In this document: positions 23,101 through 30,922 of the stretch, piece after piece
How positions within the stretch are numbered: position 1 is the stretch's first letter
Layout: every line of letters starts with the position of its first letter
NCBI GenBank assembly: GCA_021186555.1
Contig: JAJKFL010000039.1
Coordinates: 36,374,733-36,438,732, forward strand
Length of the DNA: 64,000 nt
Direction: 5' to 3'
From: Reticulitermes speratus
Taxonomy: Eukaryota > Arthropoda > Insecta > Blattodea > Rhinotermitidae
Position numbers and translations under genes: made by a program
The notes under the pieces: generated by a model
The model's input: the letters and a program-made list of their open reading frames with translations, nothing else
What the model was told of the DNA's origin: nothing
Databases searched by the model: none

Positions 23101-23988
23101 ATGTGAACATGTTCCTGAAATTGAAACAAGAATCATCTGGTTTCCCATCCTGGGTGCAAAGTGAAGATGACAAAGATCAATACATTGAGGACTACCGGCG
23201 CGCAGAGGGAATTTCTCTAGACAAGGCATCTATTTCAAAAAATGCGGGGCAGCGAACTTTGGCAAAGTTAAAATTAAACTCAATGTGGGGTAAATGGGCA
23301 CAGAACCAGAATAAGACCCAGATATCAGTCGTGACCTCAGAGAAAGAGTTTTATGAGCTGATCACATGTCCGGGTACTGAGGTTACTAGCCTCATATTCC
23401 CGAACGATGAAGTGGCATGGGTTTCTTGGAAGCACACCGAGGAAAACATAGCCACAGGAAAGAACGTCAATGTTGCCGTAGCGGCATACGTGACTAGTCA
23501 AGCTCGATTAAAACTGTATGAGTATCTGAGCGAGTTGGGGGAGTCTGTCCTCTATTGCGACACCGACTCTGTCATTTACATTCACAACGTAGGTGAACCA
23601 CTAAAGTGAAGACAGGAGATTATCTGGGCGACCTCACAAATGAGTTGGAGGAGTTTGGCGCGGGCTCCTATATTGAGGAGTTTGTTTCAGGTGGCCCTAA
23701 GAACTATGCTTTCTCTGTCTTTTGCCCCTCAAATGGAGAACGAACAACTAAATGTAAAGTAAAGGGCATTACCCTGAATTATGAGAATTCCAAGGTAGTG
23801 AACTTTACTTCTCTAAGGAACATGATTTTGGAAAATGCGACCCTGTACATGTACACAATCCAAAGAAGATTAAACGTAAACATGGTGGTATGGTTGTGTC
23901 GGAGCCCGAATCGAAGGTGTAGTACAAAGTGGTCTTTAAGAAGCGCCGGCTTACAGACAACTTTGACTCACTTCCTTACGGCTATTAG
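20139..23988 (+). pseudogene. POLB: Protein-primed B-family DNA polymerase, broken
   Basis: Replicates the element; family proteins prime from a terminal protein. The ATG at 20139 opens MAKKLFMNRQRAF and the frame gives the Polinton N-terminal domain, then a Cys-rich zinc-binding stretch (about 21064-21330). Exonuclease motifs: FFDTEC (21423-21440), HNSRGYDAQF (about 21658-21690), YCMDD (22028-22042). A Vsr/PD-(D/E)XK-like insert with LGCFWHGCPC and IWGCEF lies at about 22284-22540. Polymerase motifs: DVISLYP (about 22698-22718), LNSMWGK (about 23275-23295), YCDTDSV (23554-23574). Single-base frameshifts near 21060, 21203, 21527, 22560, 22598, 23603 and 23846, and an in-frame TAG at 23920-23922, break it; the natural stop is 23986-23988. 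Sequencing indels could explain part of this, but the stop and the number of shifts favour a dead gene. Confidence 0.9.
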
Positions 23989-24031
23989 ATGGAAAAAGAA
24001 ATTTGTTCAAATACATTTAGGCTTCTGAAAC

Positions 24032-24037
24032 AATAAA
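24032..24037 (+). terminator. Poly(A) signal after the polymerase
   Basis: AATAAA, 44 bp after the natural polymerase stop codon and before the promoter of the ATPase gene. Confidence 0.6.
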
Positions 24038-24081
24038 AACATTTTTCGGCTTTTGAAATTTTTTTTAGGCTTGCATAAATT

Positions 24082-24118
24082 CATAAATAGAGGCGTCATT
24101 ATGCATTTAACTTCAGTT
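24082..24118 (+). promoter_or_regulatory. Core promoter of the ATPase gene (TATA + TCAGTT)
   Basis: CATAAATAG at 24082-24090 and the arthropod initiator TCAGTT at 24113-24118. The initiator A (24115) is 33 bp from the start of the TATA-like box and 10 bp before the ATG at 24125. The same arrangement stands before two other genes of the element. Confidence 0.6.
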
Positions 24119-24124
24119 TAGAGT

Positions 24125-24784
24125 ATGACGCTGAAGCTTCAACATCCATTTACTCTAATAGTAGCCGGTCCAAGTTCATGCGGAAAGTCAACTTTTGTTA
24201 TTAGATTATTACAGTGCAGAGAGCAGCTTTGTGACACGGTGTATGATAATATTGTCTGGTGCCATAGTGAAAATAACGCCCCACATCACCTAAAAGACGT
24301 ATCATTTGTTAAAGGTGTTCCTAATTTTGATAATCCTAAACATGTTCCCACATTAATTGTGTTAGATGATTTGATGGACTCTGCTTATTCTACAAAAGTC
24401 AGCGAATTATTTACTAAAGGATCACATCATAGAAATATTAGTTTGGTGCTAATTACGCAAAACCTTTTTCATCAAGGCCCTTCTTCACGTGACATTTCCC
24501 TCAACAGTAAATATATAGTTGTGTTTAAAAACCCCAGAGACAAGACCCAAATTGTACACCTTGCTCGACAAGTTTATCCTGAGAGTATTTCTAGCTTTCA
24601 TAAAGCGTATTTAGAAGTTTGTAAAGACCCACATTCTTATTTATTTCTTGATTTAACACAATCCATTAATGATCTGTTAAGATTTAGAACAAAGATATTT
24701 CCTGACGAAATAACAGAGGTGTTTGCACCTGTAGAAAGTAATGAACCGTTTGAAATCGCAATTACACTACCTGCACGTAATTAA
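24125..24784 (+). CDS. FtsK/A32-like genome-packaging ATPase
   Basis: A 219-residue P-loop ATPase expected to pump DNA into the capsid. Walker A GPSSCGKST is at residues 15-23, Walker B TLIVLDD at 76-82, and a sensor-like LITQNL at 109-114, the layout of Polinton/A32 packaging ATPases, and the length fits the family. The start ATG lies 10 nt after the TCAGTT initiator. The next gene starts inside its last codons (24741) in another frame. Intact. Confidence 0.9.
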   Translation: MTLKLQHPFTLIVAGPSSCGKSTFVIRLLQCREQLCDTVYDNIVWCHSENNAPHHLKDVSFVKGVPNFDNPKHVPTLIVLDDLMDSAYSTKVSELFTKGSHHRNISLVLITQNLFHQGPSSRDISLNSKYIVVFKNPRDKTQIVHLARQVYPESISSFHKAYLEVCKDPHSYLFLDLTQSINDLLRFRTKIFPDEITEVFAPVESNEPFEIAITLPARN

Positions 24785-25073
24785 GGACGCCAAGTCACAA
24801 GTTAGGCGTGCTTTACTCTCTTCTGCAAGTGACGAGTTGATAAAAGTTATTGTTGAATGTGCTATAAATACACTTAACGGGAATCATAAATTATCTACAG
24901 ACGAAAAGAGTAAACTTGGTAAATATAAGAACAGGTTACGTGAGCTAGTCAATCCAAAGGTTAGTTTTAAAAGCAAGCGTAAACTTTTAATTCAGAAAGG
25001 TGGGTTTATTGTTCCTTTGCTTACCAGTATTTTATCTAGTGTCATCGGGGCTCTAGTTACTAGTAATAATTAA
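24741..25073 (+). CDS. Small basic pX-like core protein
   Basis: A 110-residue protein with a middle part rich in Lys and Arg (SKLGKYKNRLREL, SFKSKRKLLIQKGGF) and a hydrophobic C-terminus (IVPLLTSILSSVIGALV). A protein with this KRKxLxxKGGFxxPLL pattern sits next to the ATPase in many animal Polintons and has been compared with adenovirus core protein X. It probably condenses DNA in the virion (inference). The listed ATG overlaps the ATPase end by 44 bp; a downstream start is possible, since the conserved part begins around RRALLSSASDELI. Confidence 0.7.
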   Translation: MNRLKSQLHYLHVIKDAKSQVRRALLSSASDELIKVIVECAINTLNGNHKLSTDEKSKLGKYKNRLRELVNPKVSFKSKRKLLIQKGGFIVPLLTSILSSVIGALVTSNN

Positions 25074-25076
25074 TAA

Positions 25077-25801
25077 ATGGCTTTAAAACGTATGCTTTTA
25101 GTTCCTCCAGAACTATGGAATAATTGTTCTGAATCAACGTCACCCACCACCAGTTAAAACGATACTTAAAAGTAACGATCATAGTTTTAATAAATGGACA
25201 AAGGTTCGTATGCATCAAGACCCTTACTTGAAAACAGAAAAGCGAAAACGTGATCCTATCCCTATACCAATAATAGAAACAGGTGGTACCCCTGCTAGCA
25301 AACCTACATTTAAAACTAAACGTAAACGAATAATAGGTTCAGTTCCTGTATTTAACACTGAAACTGCAGATACAGAATCTGAAACTGATGCTGAAAGTAT
25401 TTCACCTGTACATACAAAGTACATTCAAGGCGTATTAAAACGTAAAGTATCGCATGACCCTACGTTCGGAGTATACCAGGATAATGGTGATGGATCTTTT
25501 AAGATTGGCAGTTCAAAGTTTCAAATTTAGTAACAAACACGTGTTTGTAGATGGTAAACGGTACAAAGCAACACGTGGTTTGTGGGAATTACTAACTAAG
25601 TCGCGACCCGATAAGAATGCAGTCACTCTCCAAGACAAACATGCATATAAACAGATATTGTTGCAGTCCAATGCGCATAGAGTTGATTTCAGCCCTACCG
25701 GTAAGATCAGAGCAAATAAGGGCGTAAAATATACGCGTTTTATTTCGCGACTGTTTAATGATTCACCTAAACGAAATATAGCATGGGAATCCGTAGAGTA
25801 A
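25077..25801 (+). pseudogene. Conserved Polinton protein of unknown function, frameshifted
   Basis: Begins MALKRMLLVPPELW (25077) only 3 bp after the previous stop, shifts frame at about 25115-25133, again at about 25515-25525, and ends at 25799-25801. The last third is the most recognisable part: VFVDGKRYKATRGLWELLTK, SRPDKNAVTLQDK, QSNAHRVDFSPTGKIRANKG. This pattern is familiar from uncharacterised Polinton genes of other insects; the middle is basic with a Ser/Thr/Glu-rich stretch. No enzyme motif seen. Its end overlaps the integrase start by 19 bp. Confidence 0.75.
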
Positions 25802-26856
25802 ACCCCCTAGGAAAACTTTATTTCGATCCCAAACATCCTGCAGGATTCGGGTCTGTTTCAAAGTTGGTAAAGGCTAGTAAAATTAATAAAAAAGACGTTG
25901 AGGAGTGGTTAAGTTCGCAGGATACATATACGCTTCACAAACCGGTGCGAAAACATTTTCCCCGCAACCCATACACTGTCACAAATATTGATGATGTATG
26001 GGAAATGGATCTAGCAGACTTAAGCAGTCTGTCTCGATATAACAGTGGACATAAATATCTTCTAACAGTTATTGACGTGTTTTCACGATACGCGTGGAGT
26101 TTGCCGTTAAAAGACAAAACAGGGGCTTCTGTTACAACAGCATTGAAAACTTTATTTAAAAATAGACAACCGCTTACATTACAGTCAGATAAAGGAACCG
26201 AGTTTGTAAATGCAACAGTTCAAAAGTATCTGAAAAATCAAGGGATAAGTTTTCATACGACACATAATCCAGACATTAAAGCTGCCGTAATTGAAAGATT
26301 TAATAGGACACTGAAAAGTAAAATGTACAAGTATTTTACAAAAAATAATACATATAGATACATTAATATTCTACAAAAGCTTTTAGAGGGATACAATAAT
26401 AGTGTTCATTCAACTATCGGAATTCCGCCTAGTATGGTCAATCCTTCCAACATTTACGCTGTGTGGCAGAACATAAATAGAAACAGTACTGTTACTCCCC
26501 AAGGACAAGTTAAATTTAGAGTTGGTGACTTTGTGCGTATAACAAAAGAAAAGTTGAAATTTGCCAAAGGCTATGAGCAGACGTATTCCACAGAAATATT
26601 TAGGGTTGTCAAGGTTATTCGCCGCATTCCTCAACCTGTGTACGAAGTTGAAGACTTACGCAGTCAGCCTATTGAGGGTCAGTTTTACAACTATGAGCTC
26701 GTCAAGGTTACATTGTCTCCAGATACAGAATTTCAAATAGATAAAATACTGCGTTCTCGTACAAAGGGCGGCATTAAACAGCATCTTGTCAAGTGGAAAG
26801 GATACCACGAGAAATTCAGCTCTTGGGTAAACGCTTCCGATATTAAAAGAATATAA
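25783..26856 (+). CDS. INT: Retroviral-type integrase with C-terminal chromodomain
   Basis: Inserts the element into the host chromosome, making the 6-bp duplication. The 357-residue protein starts MGIRRVNPLGKLYFDP. The rve core has catalytic D76 (VWEMDLADLSSLS), D136 (LQSDKGTEF) and E171 (AAVIERFNRTLK), with 34 residues between the last two. A C-terminal chromodomain (about residues 314-356) shows FQIDKIL, HLVKWKGY and SSWV, expected to bind methylated histone tails and steer insertion. Intact. It ends in TAATG, sharing one base with the start of the next gene. Confidence 0.93.
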   Translation: MGIRRVNPLGKLYFDPKHPAGFGSVSKLVKASKINKKDVEEWLSSQDTYTLHKPVRKHFPRNPYTVTNIDDVWEMDLADLSSLSRYNSGHKYLLTVIDVFSRYAWSLPLKDKTGASVTTALKTLFKNRQPLTLQSDKGTEFVNATVQKYLKNQGISFHTTHNPDIKAAVIERFNRTLKSKMYKYFTKNNTYRYINILQKLLEGYNNSVHSTIGIPPSMVNPSNIYAVWQNINRNSTVTPQGQVKFRVGDFVRITKEKLKFAKGYEQTYSTEIFRVVKVIRRIPQPVYEVEDLRSQPIEGQFYNYELVKVTLSPDTEFQIDKILRSRTKGGIKQHLVKWKGYHEKFSSWVNASDIKRI

Positions 26857-27656
26857 TGGAATCATTTTTCGTGGTGTTACCGTCAGACAGTTCAGAAAGT
26901 TATTTTCCTCTCAATACGATAGCTAATTTTAGAACAAAGCTAGCCACCCCTATTCAACTCGAACCCAACAAGTGGGAAGTCGGTTTAGTCGAAATATCGT
27001 ATCCGAGAGGTTATAAAAAGCAACCCCTACACAATATCGTACGTTTAGATACGATGGATATCAAGTTTCCAGTAAAGAATTACGAAAATCTGTATGAATT
27101 GTTTGTAACACTAAAGCGACATTTCAAATCTCCTGAAGATAAAGAAAATTTTGTTATTAAATTTAACGAGTATCTAAATAAGCATATGCCACCAAATGCA
27201 CACACTACAAACACTCTAGGCGTCTGTTATGGACAAAATTCACTAAAGGTAGGCGAAAATATAATATCGCACTTCCCTGTTCGTGTTTATAACGGCCTCG
27301 AAGATTTGGCAGCGACAATTATGGCTCCTGCTAATTGTAGTGCCAACAAAGTATCACTACCCGAAACGGATAATTTAAACTTTGCTGCGCCAGAGCCAAT
27401 ATACGTATACACCGATATTATTAAACCCAATTTAGTAGGCGATTCTTACGTCAGAATGCTGACTCCTTTACACTTTCCATCTGCTGATGGTTATCATAGG
27501 TTCCATTTCCCATTGTACAGACCAGTGGAACAATCATTCATAGAGTCAATAGCCATCCGTCTTGTTACAAAGTCTGGAGAAGATGTTACTTTTGACGATA
27601 GTGATATTCCATGCTTAATAACATTACACTTTAAAAACAAATCCTCAGCGCAATAA
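26856..27656 (+). CDS. Probable minor capsid (penton-like) protein
   Basis: A 266-residue protein beginning MESFFVVLPSDSSESYFPLN with the block NKWEVGLVEISYPRG. The C-terminal half has the pattern GDSYVRMLTPLHF, FHFPLYRPVEQSFIESIAI and PCLITLHF. Proteins of this family stand beside the major capsid gene in Polintons and are the candidates for the single-jelly-roll penton; the fold is not visible by eye, so the role is inferred from family and context. Intact; ATG overlaps the integrase stop (TAATG), which suggests coupled translation or a shared transcript. Confidence 0.72.
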   Translation: MESFFVVLPSDSSESYFPLNTIANFRTKLATPIQLEPNKWEVGLVEISYPRGYKKQPLHNIVRLDTMDIKFPVKNYENLYELFVTLKRHFKSPEDKENFVIKFNEYLNKHMPPNAHTTNTLGVCYGQNSLKVGENIISHFPVRVYNGLEDLAATIMAPANCSANKVSLPETDNLNFAAPEPIYVYTDIIKPNLVGDSYVRMLTPLHFPSADGYHRFHFPLYRPVEQSFIESIAIRLVTKSGEDVTFDDSDIPCLITLHFKNKSSAQ

Positions 27657-27665
27657 TACTCAGTT
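27629..27665 (+). promoter_or_regulatory. Core promoter of the pVI/melittin-like gene (TATA-like + TCAGTT)
   Basis: CTTTAAAAAC at 27629-27638 and TCAGTT at 27660-27665. The initiator A (27662) is 33 bp from the start of the TATA-like stretch and 15 bp before the ATG at 27677. The TATA box is weak. Confidence 0.5.
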
Positions 27666-27676
27666 CATAGGGTGCC

Positions 27677-28081
27677 ATGGATCAATATACACGGTATTAC
27701 ATTAATCAAAGCGGCGGTGGTGGTGATATAGGTCCAGTATATAGGGCAAGTTTCAGAGTGCAGAGGGGTAATGGTATTGGGTCATTCTTCAGGGGGCTAT
27801 TTCGTTTTGTTAAGCCTTTGTTGTATTCAGGAGCGAAGGCTGTGGGTAGGGAAGCATTAAAGACGGGTTCAAATATCTTTACTGATTTACTTAATAAGCA
27901 ACAGGGGCAACAAGTTGGTGATATTCTTAAATCACGTTTCGGTGAAGCAAAGGACAATCTTGAAGACAAAATTAAGAAAATGACCGGTTCTGGCTTGTGT
28001 TTAAAAAGGAAGCGAAAGTCGAAAAAGGTTCATTTACAAAGTAAACGTGCAAAGGTGAAGGATATATTTTCAAAAGAATAA
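27677..28081 (+). CDS. Small pVI/melittin-like virion protein (membrane-active candidate)
   Basis: 134 residues. After a Gly-rich start, residues 33-49 read GIGSFFRGLFRFVKPLL, an amphipathic cationic stretch, followed by SGAKAVGREALKTG. A basic tail starts after MTGSG (residues 102-106), which fits the adenain-type cleavage pattern (M/I/L)xGx|G; cutting there would free a 29-residue tail GLCLKRKRK... with one Cys (C108). RGN|G at 30-33 is a weaker site that would expose the GIGSFF end. This layout recalls adenovirus protein VI, whose cut-off C-terminus is a protease cofactor. Adintovirus-like elements carry melittin-like proteins in this position. Function is inferred. Three bases separate it from the major capsid gene. 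Confidence 0.65.
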   Translation: MDQYTRYYINQSGGGGDIGPVYRASFRVQRGNGIGSFFRGLFRFVKPLLYSGAKAVGREALKTGSNIFTDLLNKQQGQQVGDILKSRFGEAKDNLEDKIKKMTGSGLCLKRKRKSKKVHLQSKRAKVKDIFSKE

Positions 28082-28083
28082 TT

Positions 28084-29379
28084 ATGGAGTGTTTGAAATC
28101 GGGTCTCGATATCTTTCTCAAGCGTAGCATCCAAACGTCCATCTTAAACAGTCACACCGTTACATACAAACCTATTGCCCCTGCAGATAATCCTTGTCAG
28201 TTAGAATTTCATTGCTCTGGTCATAGTGATTTCTACATCGATTTGAATTCTGTGCGTCTACTTTTGCGCGTTAAACTTGTAAAAACTGACGGAACAGATT
28301 TCACGAGTACTGAGCCAAATGCAGTTGGGTGTGTCAATAACCTGTTACATTCATTGTTTAGTGCACTAAGTGTGTCATTAAACGGAAAGCCAGTAACTCT
28401 TCATGAGACAAACTACCATTATAAGTCCTATATTGAAAAGTTGTTAAATTATGGAAAAGACGCTTCGGGGACACATCTGCTCTCAAGTTTTTGGTTTCTC
28501 GATTCAGCAGCATCAAATGGATCGTTGGGGGCAGATAAGGAAAACAAGGGTTACGTCACAAGATTAAATTATCTCAGTGAGAGTCAAACAATTGAACTCT
28601 ATGGAAGACTTCACGCCGACTTATTCAATTCAGATAAAATGCTAATTAACGGCGTCGATATGAATATTAAATTGACACGTGCGCCTGAGGCCTTTTACCT
28701 CTTGGGAAATTCAGACGACGTCAAAGTTCGTATTAAAATCTTGGATGCAACTCTTTTTGTCACTCAGATCGAGCTGAAACCTCCTCTGCTTCTAGCTCAC
28801 GCTAATGTCTTGGGTATGAAGAGAAAGGCACATTATCCTCTTACACATACTCAGATTAAAACCTTCACAGCGAGTGCTGGGGCCCAGCAGGTCTCTATTG
28901 ATAATGCATTCCTTGGACCGATCCCTGAAAGGTTACTTGTTGCAATTGTTAAAAACACCGCATTTGTAGGTTCTGCTAGTACAAATCCTTTCCAGTTTCA
29001 CCATTATGACATGACCTATCTTGTTTTGTATGTAAATGGAGTTCAGTACCCTTCCGAGTCCCTAACAATGGACTGCTCTTCCGCTTTCGGGGTTACCAGG
29101 GCTTACGAAACACTTTTCTCAAGTACCGGTATTCATCACGACGACCGTGGTCACATGATTACCATGGAAATGTTCACAAAAGGTTTTTTCATATTAGGCT
29201 TCGACTTAACTCCTGACAGAGAGGCTGACGAAGAACACGTTAGTCTACCTCGTCAAGGAAACGTGCGCATTGAAGCACGCTTTAAAAAGCCATTACCTGA
29301 ACCTGTAACATGTATTCTGTATGCCGAATTTCCTGGCCACATTGAGATTGATAATTCCCGAAACGTCACAGTAGAATGA
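28084..29379 (+). CDS. MCP: Major capsid protein (double jelly-roll)
   Basis: 431 residues, starting MECLKSGLDIFLKRSIQTSI. Recognisable family blocks are LEFHCSGHSDFYIDL, NNLLHSLFSALSVSLNGK, YHYKSYIEKLLNYGKDA and the later FQFHHYDMTYLVLYVNG. These match the Polinton/polintovirus major capsid family, often annotated in animal genomes as F54H12.2-like. It should form trimeric hexon-like capsomers. The reading frame is intact. It follows the pVI-like gene by 3 bp and its stop overlaps the protease start (ATGA), so the three are probably one transcription unit. Confidence 0.85.
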   Translation: MECLKSGLDIFLKRSIQTSILNSHTVTYKPIAPADNPCQLEFHCSGHSDFYIDLNSVRLLLRVKLVKTDGTDFTSTEPNAVGCVNNLLHSLFSALSVSLNGKPVTLHETNYHYKSYIEKLLNYGKDASGTHLLSSFWFLDSAASNGSLGADKENKGYVTRLNYLSESQTIELYGRLHADLFNSDKMLINGVDMNIKLTRAPEAFYLLGNSDDVKVRIKILDATLFVTQIELKPPLLLAHANVLGMKRKAHYPLTHTQIKTFTASAGAQQVSIDNAFLGPIPERLLVAIVKNTAFVGSASTNPFQFHHYDMTYLVLYVNGVQYPSESLTMDCSSAFGVTRAYETLFSSTGIHHDDRGHMITMEMFTKGFFILGFDLTPDREADEEHVSLPRQGNVRIEARFKKPLPEPVTCILYAEFPGHIEIDNSRNVTVE

Positions 29380-29879
29380 ATACCATTCAAATTAACAAAG
29401 TGTTAACTAAACATGTTAAATATTTTCAAGGAGTATATCCTATTGATCTATTACCATCCACAATTATAAAGCCCTCCATAATTATTATAAACCTTGACAA
29501 ACATTACATGCCCGGTTCGCATTGGGTAGCTCTCTGCATTTCTGAATCGGGATATGCCGATTATTTTGATTCTTATGGATTCCCGCCATTCAAACATGAA
29601 ATAATAGTCTATCTACAACGCCACTCAGTATCATGGAAGTTTAACCGCCACAGACTACAGGGATTGACTTCGAATGTCTGCGGACATTTCTGCTGCCTAT
29701 ACGCTTTCCACAGAGCTAAGGGACACTCAATGACGTCATTTGTGAACATGTTCACACCTGCCAACTACACCTGCAACGATATAAAGGCAGTGCGCATGTT
29801 TCGTCGTCATTTTGGCAATTGCCCTGCTTGCGGAAGCCTGGAGGAAAAGGAGCAGCAGACGTGCAAATCACAGCTATAA
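29376..29879 (+). CDS. PRO: Adenain-like cysteine protease
   Basis: A 167-residue protease expected to mature the capsid proteins. Catalytic residues are visible in the adenain/Ulp1 order: H49 in GSHWVAL, D65 in YFDSYG, Q95 in HRLQGL and C102 in NVCGHFC. Length fits a compact family member. A C-terminal CPACG pair gives extra cysteines. Intact. Its ATG overlaps the MCP stop; its TAA lies inside a TATAAATAAA stretch that also serves as TATA box for the next gene and contains AATAAA. Confidence 0.9.
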   Translation: MNTIQINKVLTKHVKYFQGVYPIDLLPSTIIKPSIIIINLDKHYMPGSHWVALCISESGYADYFDSYGFPPFKHEIIVYLQRHSVSWKFNRHRLQGLTSNVCGHFCCLYAFHRAKGHSMTSFVNMFTPANYTCNDIKAVRMFRRHFGNCPACGSLEEKEQQTCKSQL

Positions 29880-29911
29880 ATAAAGGTACGTACAACATTA
29901 CTTAATCAGTT
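29875..29911 (+). promoter_or_regulatory. Core promoter of the next gene (TATAAATA + TCAGTT), overlapping a poly(A) signal
   Basis: TATAAATA at 29875-29882, TCAGTT at 29906-29911, initiator A at 29908 (33 bp from the TATA start), ATG at 29916 (8-nt leader). AATAAA at 29879-29884 overlaps the TATA box and the protease stop codon, so one 10-bp stretch may end one gene and start another. Confidence 0.65.
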
Positions 29912-29915
29912 AGCA

Positions 29916-30431
29916 ATGGCTCTCTTAGTGATAGATTTCACCTACTTTCAAGGGAGGGATGGTGAAATAGTAGTTAAAGAGTTGGCAGCTGCCGATTCTC
30001 ACAGTGACAGGGTCTCATCATATGTCTTTAAGAGACCGTACGCTTGGGAAGAAGTGCCTGCGTTTACGGCAAGACTTAACCAGGACATTAATCACGGGTG
30101 TAATTGGAATGATGGTGATATATTGTACTCTGAGTTGGAGACTGTTTTGCATCGAGAGGCATCATCAGCTGTTGCTATATATTGCTATGGACCTAAAAAA
30201 TCAGCATTTATTAGTAATCTTATCGATCGCACAGTAATCGATATTGCTCAACTAGGATGTCCGCGGGCTGCAGACATAACTTTTCCTGGCATAAGCTGTA
30301 CCTTCCCGTGCCATAAAGGGTTAAACAATGTTTGTGCAATGAGATCAGCGCATTCGATGGCCCAATGGCTGCACTTCCACATTCTTAGTCTTCAGTATAC
30401 AGTATGCCCGATTCAACCTGGTTGTCATTAA
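29916..30431 (+). CDS. Uncharacterised Polinton protein, Cys/His-rich C-terminal half
   Basis: 171 residues starting MALLVIDFTYFQGRDGEIVV. Notable parts: SSYVFKRPYAWEEVP, ILYSELETVLHREASS, VIDIAQLGCP and a C-terminal half with SCTFPCHK, VCAMRSAHSMAQWL and CPIQPGCH. I have a sense of similar unnamed proteins in insect genomes but cannot name a domain; the DxxxLGCP...C..H spacing is loosely like RNase H-fold exonucleases, which is only a guess. It has its own TATA+TCAGTT promoter. Intact. Confidence 0.7.
   Translation: MALLVIDFTYFQGRDGEIVVKELAAADSHSDRVSSYVFKRPYAWEEVPAFTARLNQDINHGCNWNDGDILYSELETVLHREASSAVAIYCYGPKKSAFISNLIDRTVIDIAQLGCPRAADITFPGISCTFPCHKGLNNVCAMRSAHSMAQWLHFHILSLQYTVCPIQPGCH
30396..30430 (+). 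promoter_or_regulatory. Possible weak promoter of the last gene
   Basis: TATACAG at 30396 and TCATTA at 30425-30430 (A at 30427, 31 bp away), 15 bp before the ATG at 30442. It matches the spacing of the stronger promoters but not their sequence. Confidence 0.3.
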
Positions 30432-30441
30432 TGTTTTCCAG

Positions 30442-30918
30442 ATGTGGTCGTTACTTGAACGTGTATATTTCCTGAACAAGCAGAGGACCAAGTACGTCTC
30501 ACTCTTTCTGGATGAAAACCTGACGCCTCAAGTGAAGATTACAAGTTCTTCGCGTAATGTGGTGTTAAATCAAATCCAGTGGTTTATTTTGGTGACATTC
30601 AAGGATGCTATTGCAAAAAATGAAGTGCATGAACTTGGTGATACACGTCATACCCTATCTATGTACTGTGGACGGTATATACGCATAATGTCTGAGGACA
30701 TTCAAGTGTTTTTGAGTAAATCTGAGTGGTCATATCTCATGGAGTTGGATGGTTCTTGTATAGACCGGCAAATACACAAACTTTATCAACTGCACGACGA
30801 AATGATTGAATGGCGAAATTCATGTCTGGAGGCTAAAAACTTCTGTACACCACCACAGACAAATGCTATTGACTTTGAAACATTGTACGACGAAATAATG
30901 TATAAAACATTCCATTAA
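30442..30918 (+). CDS. Uncharacterised protein, last gene of the Polinton
   Basis: 158 residues starting MWSLLERVYFLNKQRTKYVS. It has no recognised domain, signal peptide or membrane segment. The C-terminal half is mostly charged helix-like sequence (DRQIHKLYQLHDEMIEW). It follows the previous gene by 10 bp in a different frame and could be part of the same transcript. TAATAAAAA puts the poly(A) signal (30917-30922) on the stop codon. Confidence 0.65.
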   Translation: MWSLLERVYFLNKQRTKYVSLFLDENLTPQVKITSSSRNVVLNQIQWFILVTFKDAIAKNEVHELGDTRHTLSMYCGRYIRIMSEDIQVFLSKSEWSYLMELDGSCIDRQIHKLYQLHDEMIEWRNSCLEAKNFCTPPQTNAIDFETLYDEIMYKTFH

Positions 30919-30922
30919 TAAA
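30917..30922 (+). terminator. Poly(A) signal overlapping the last stop codon
   Basis: AATAAA begins on the second base of the TAA at 30916-30918. Confidence 0.6.

Noticed and set aside
30429..30443. tgttttccag as an intron acceptor joining the last two Polinton genes
   Set aside because: No matching donor that would keep both frames, and each frame is complete with its own ATG.
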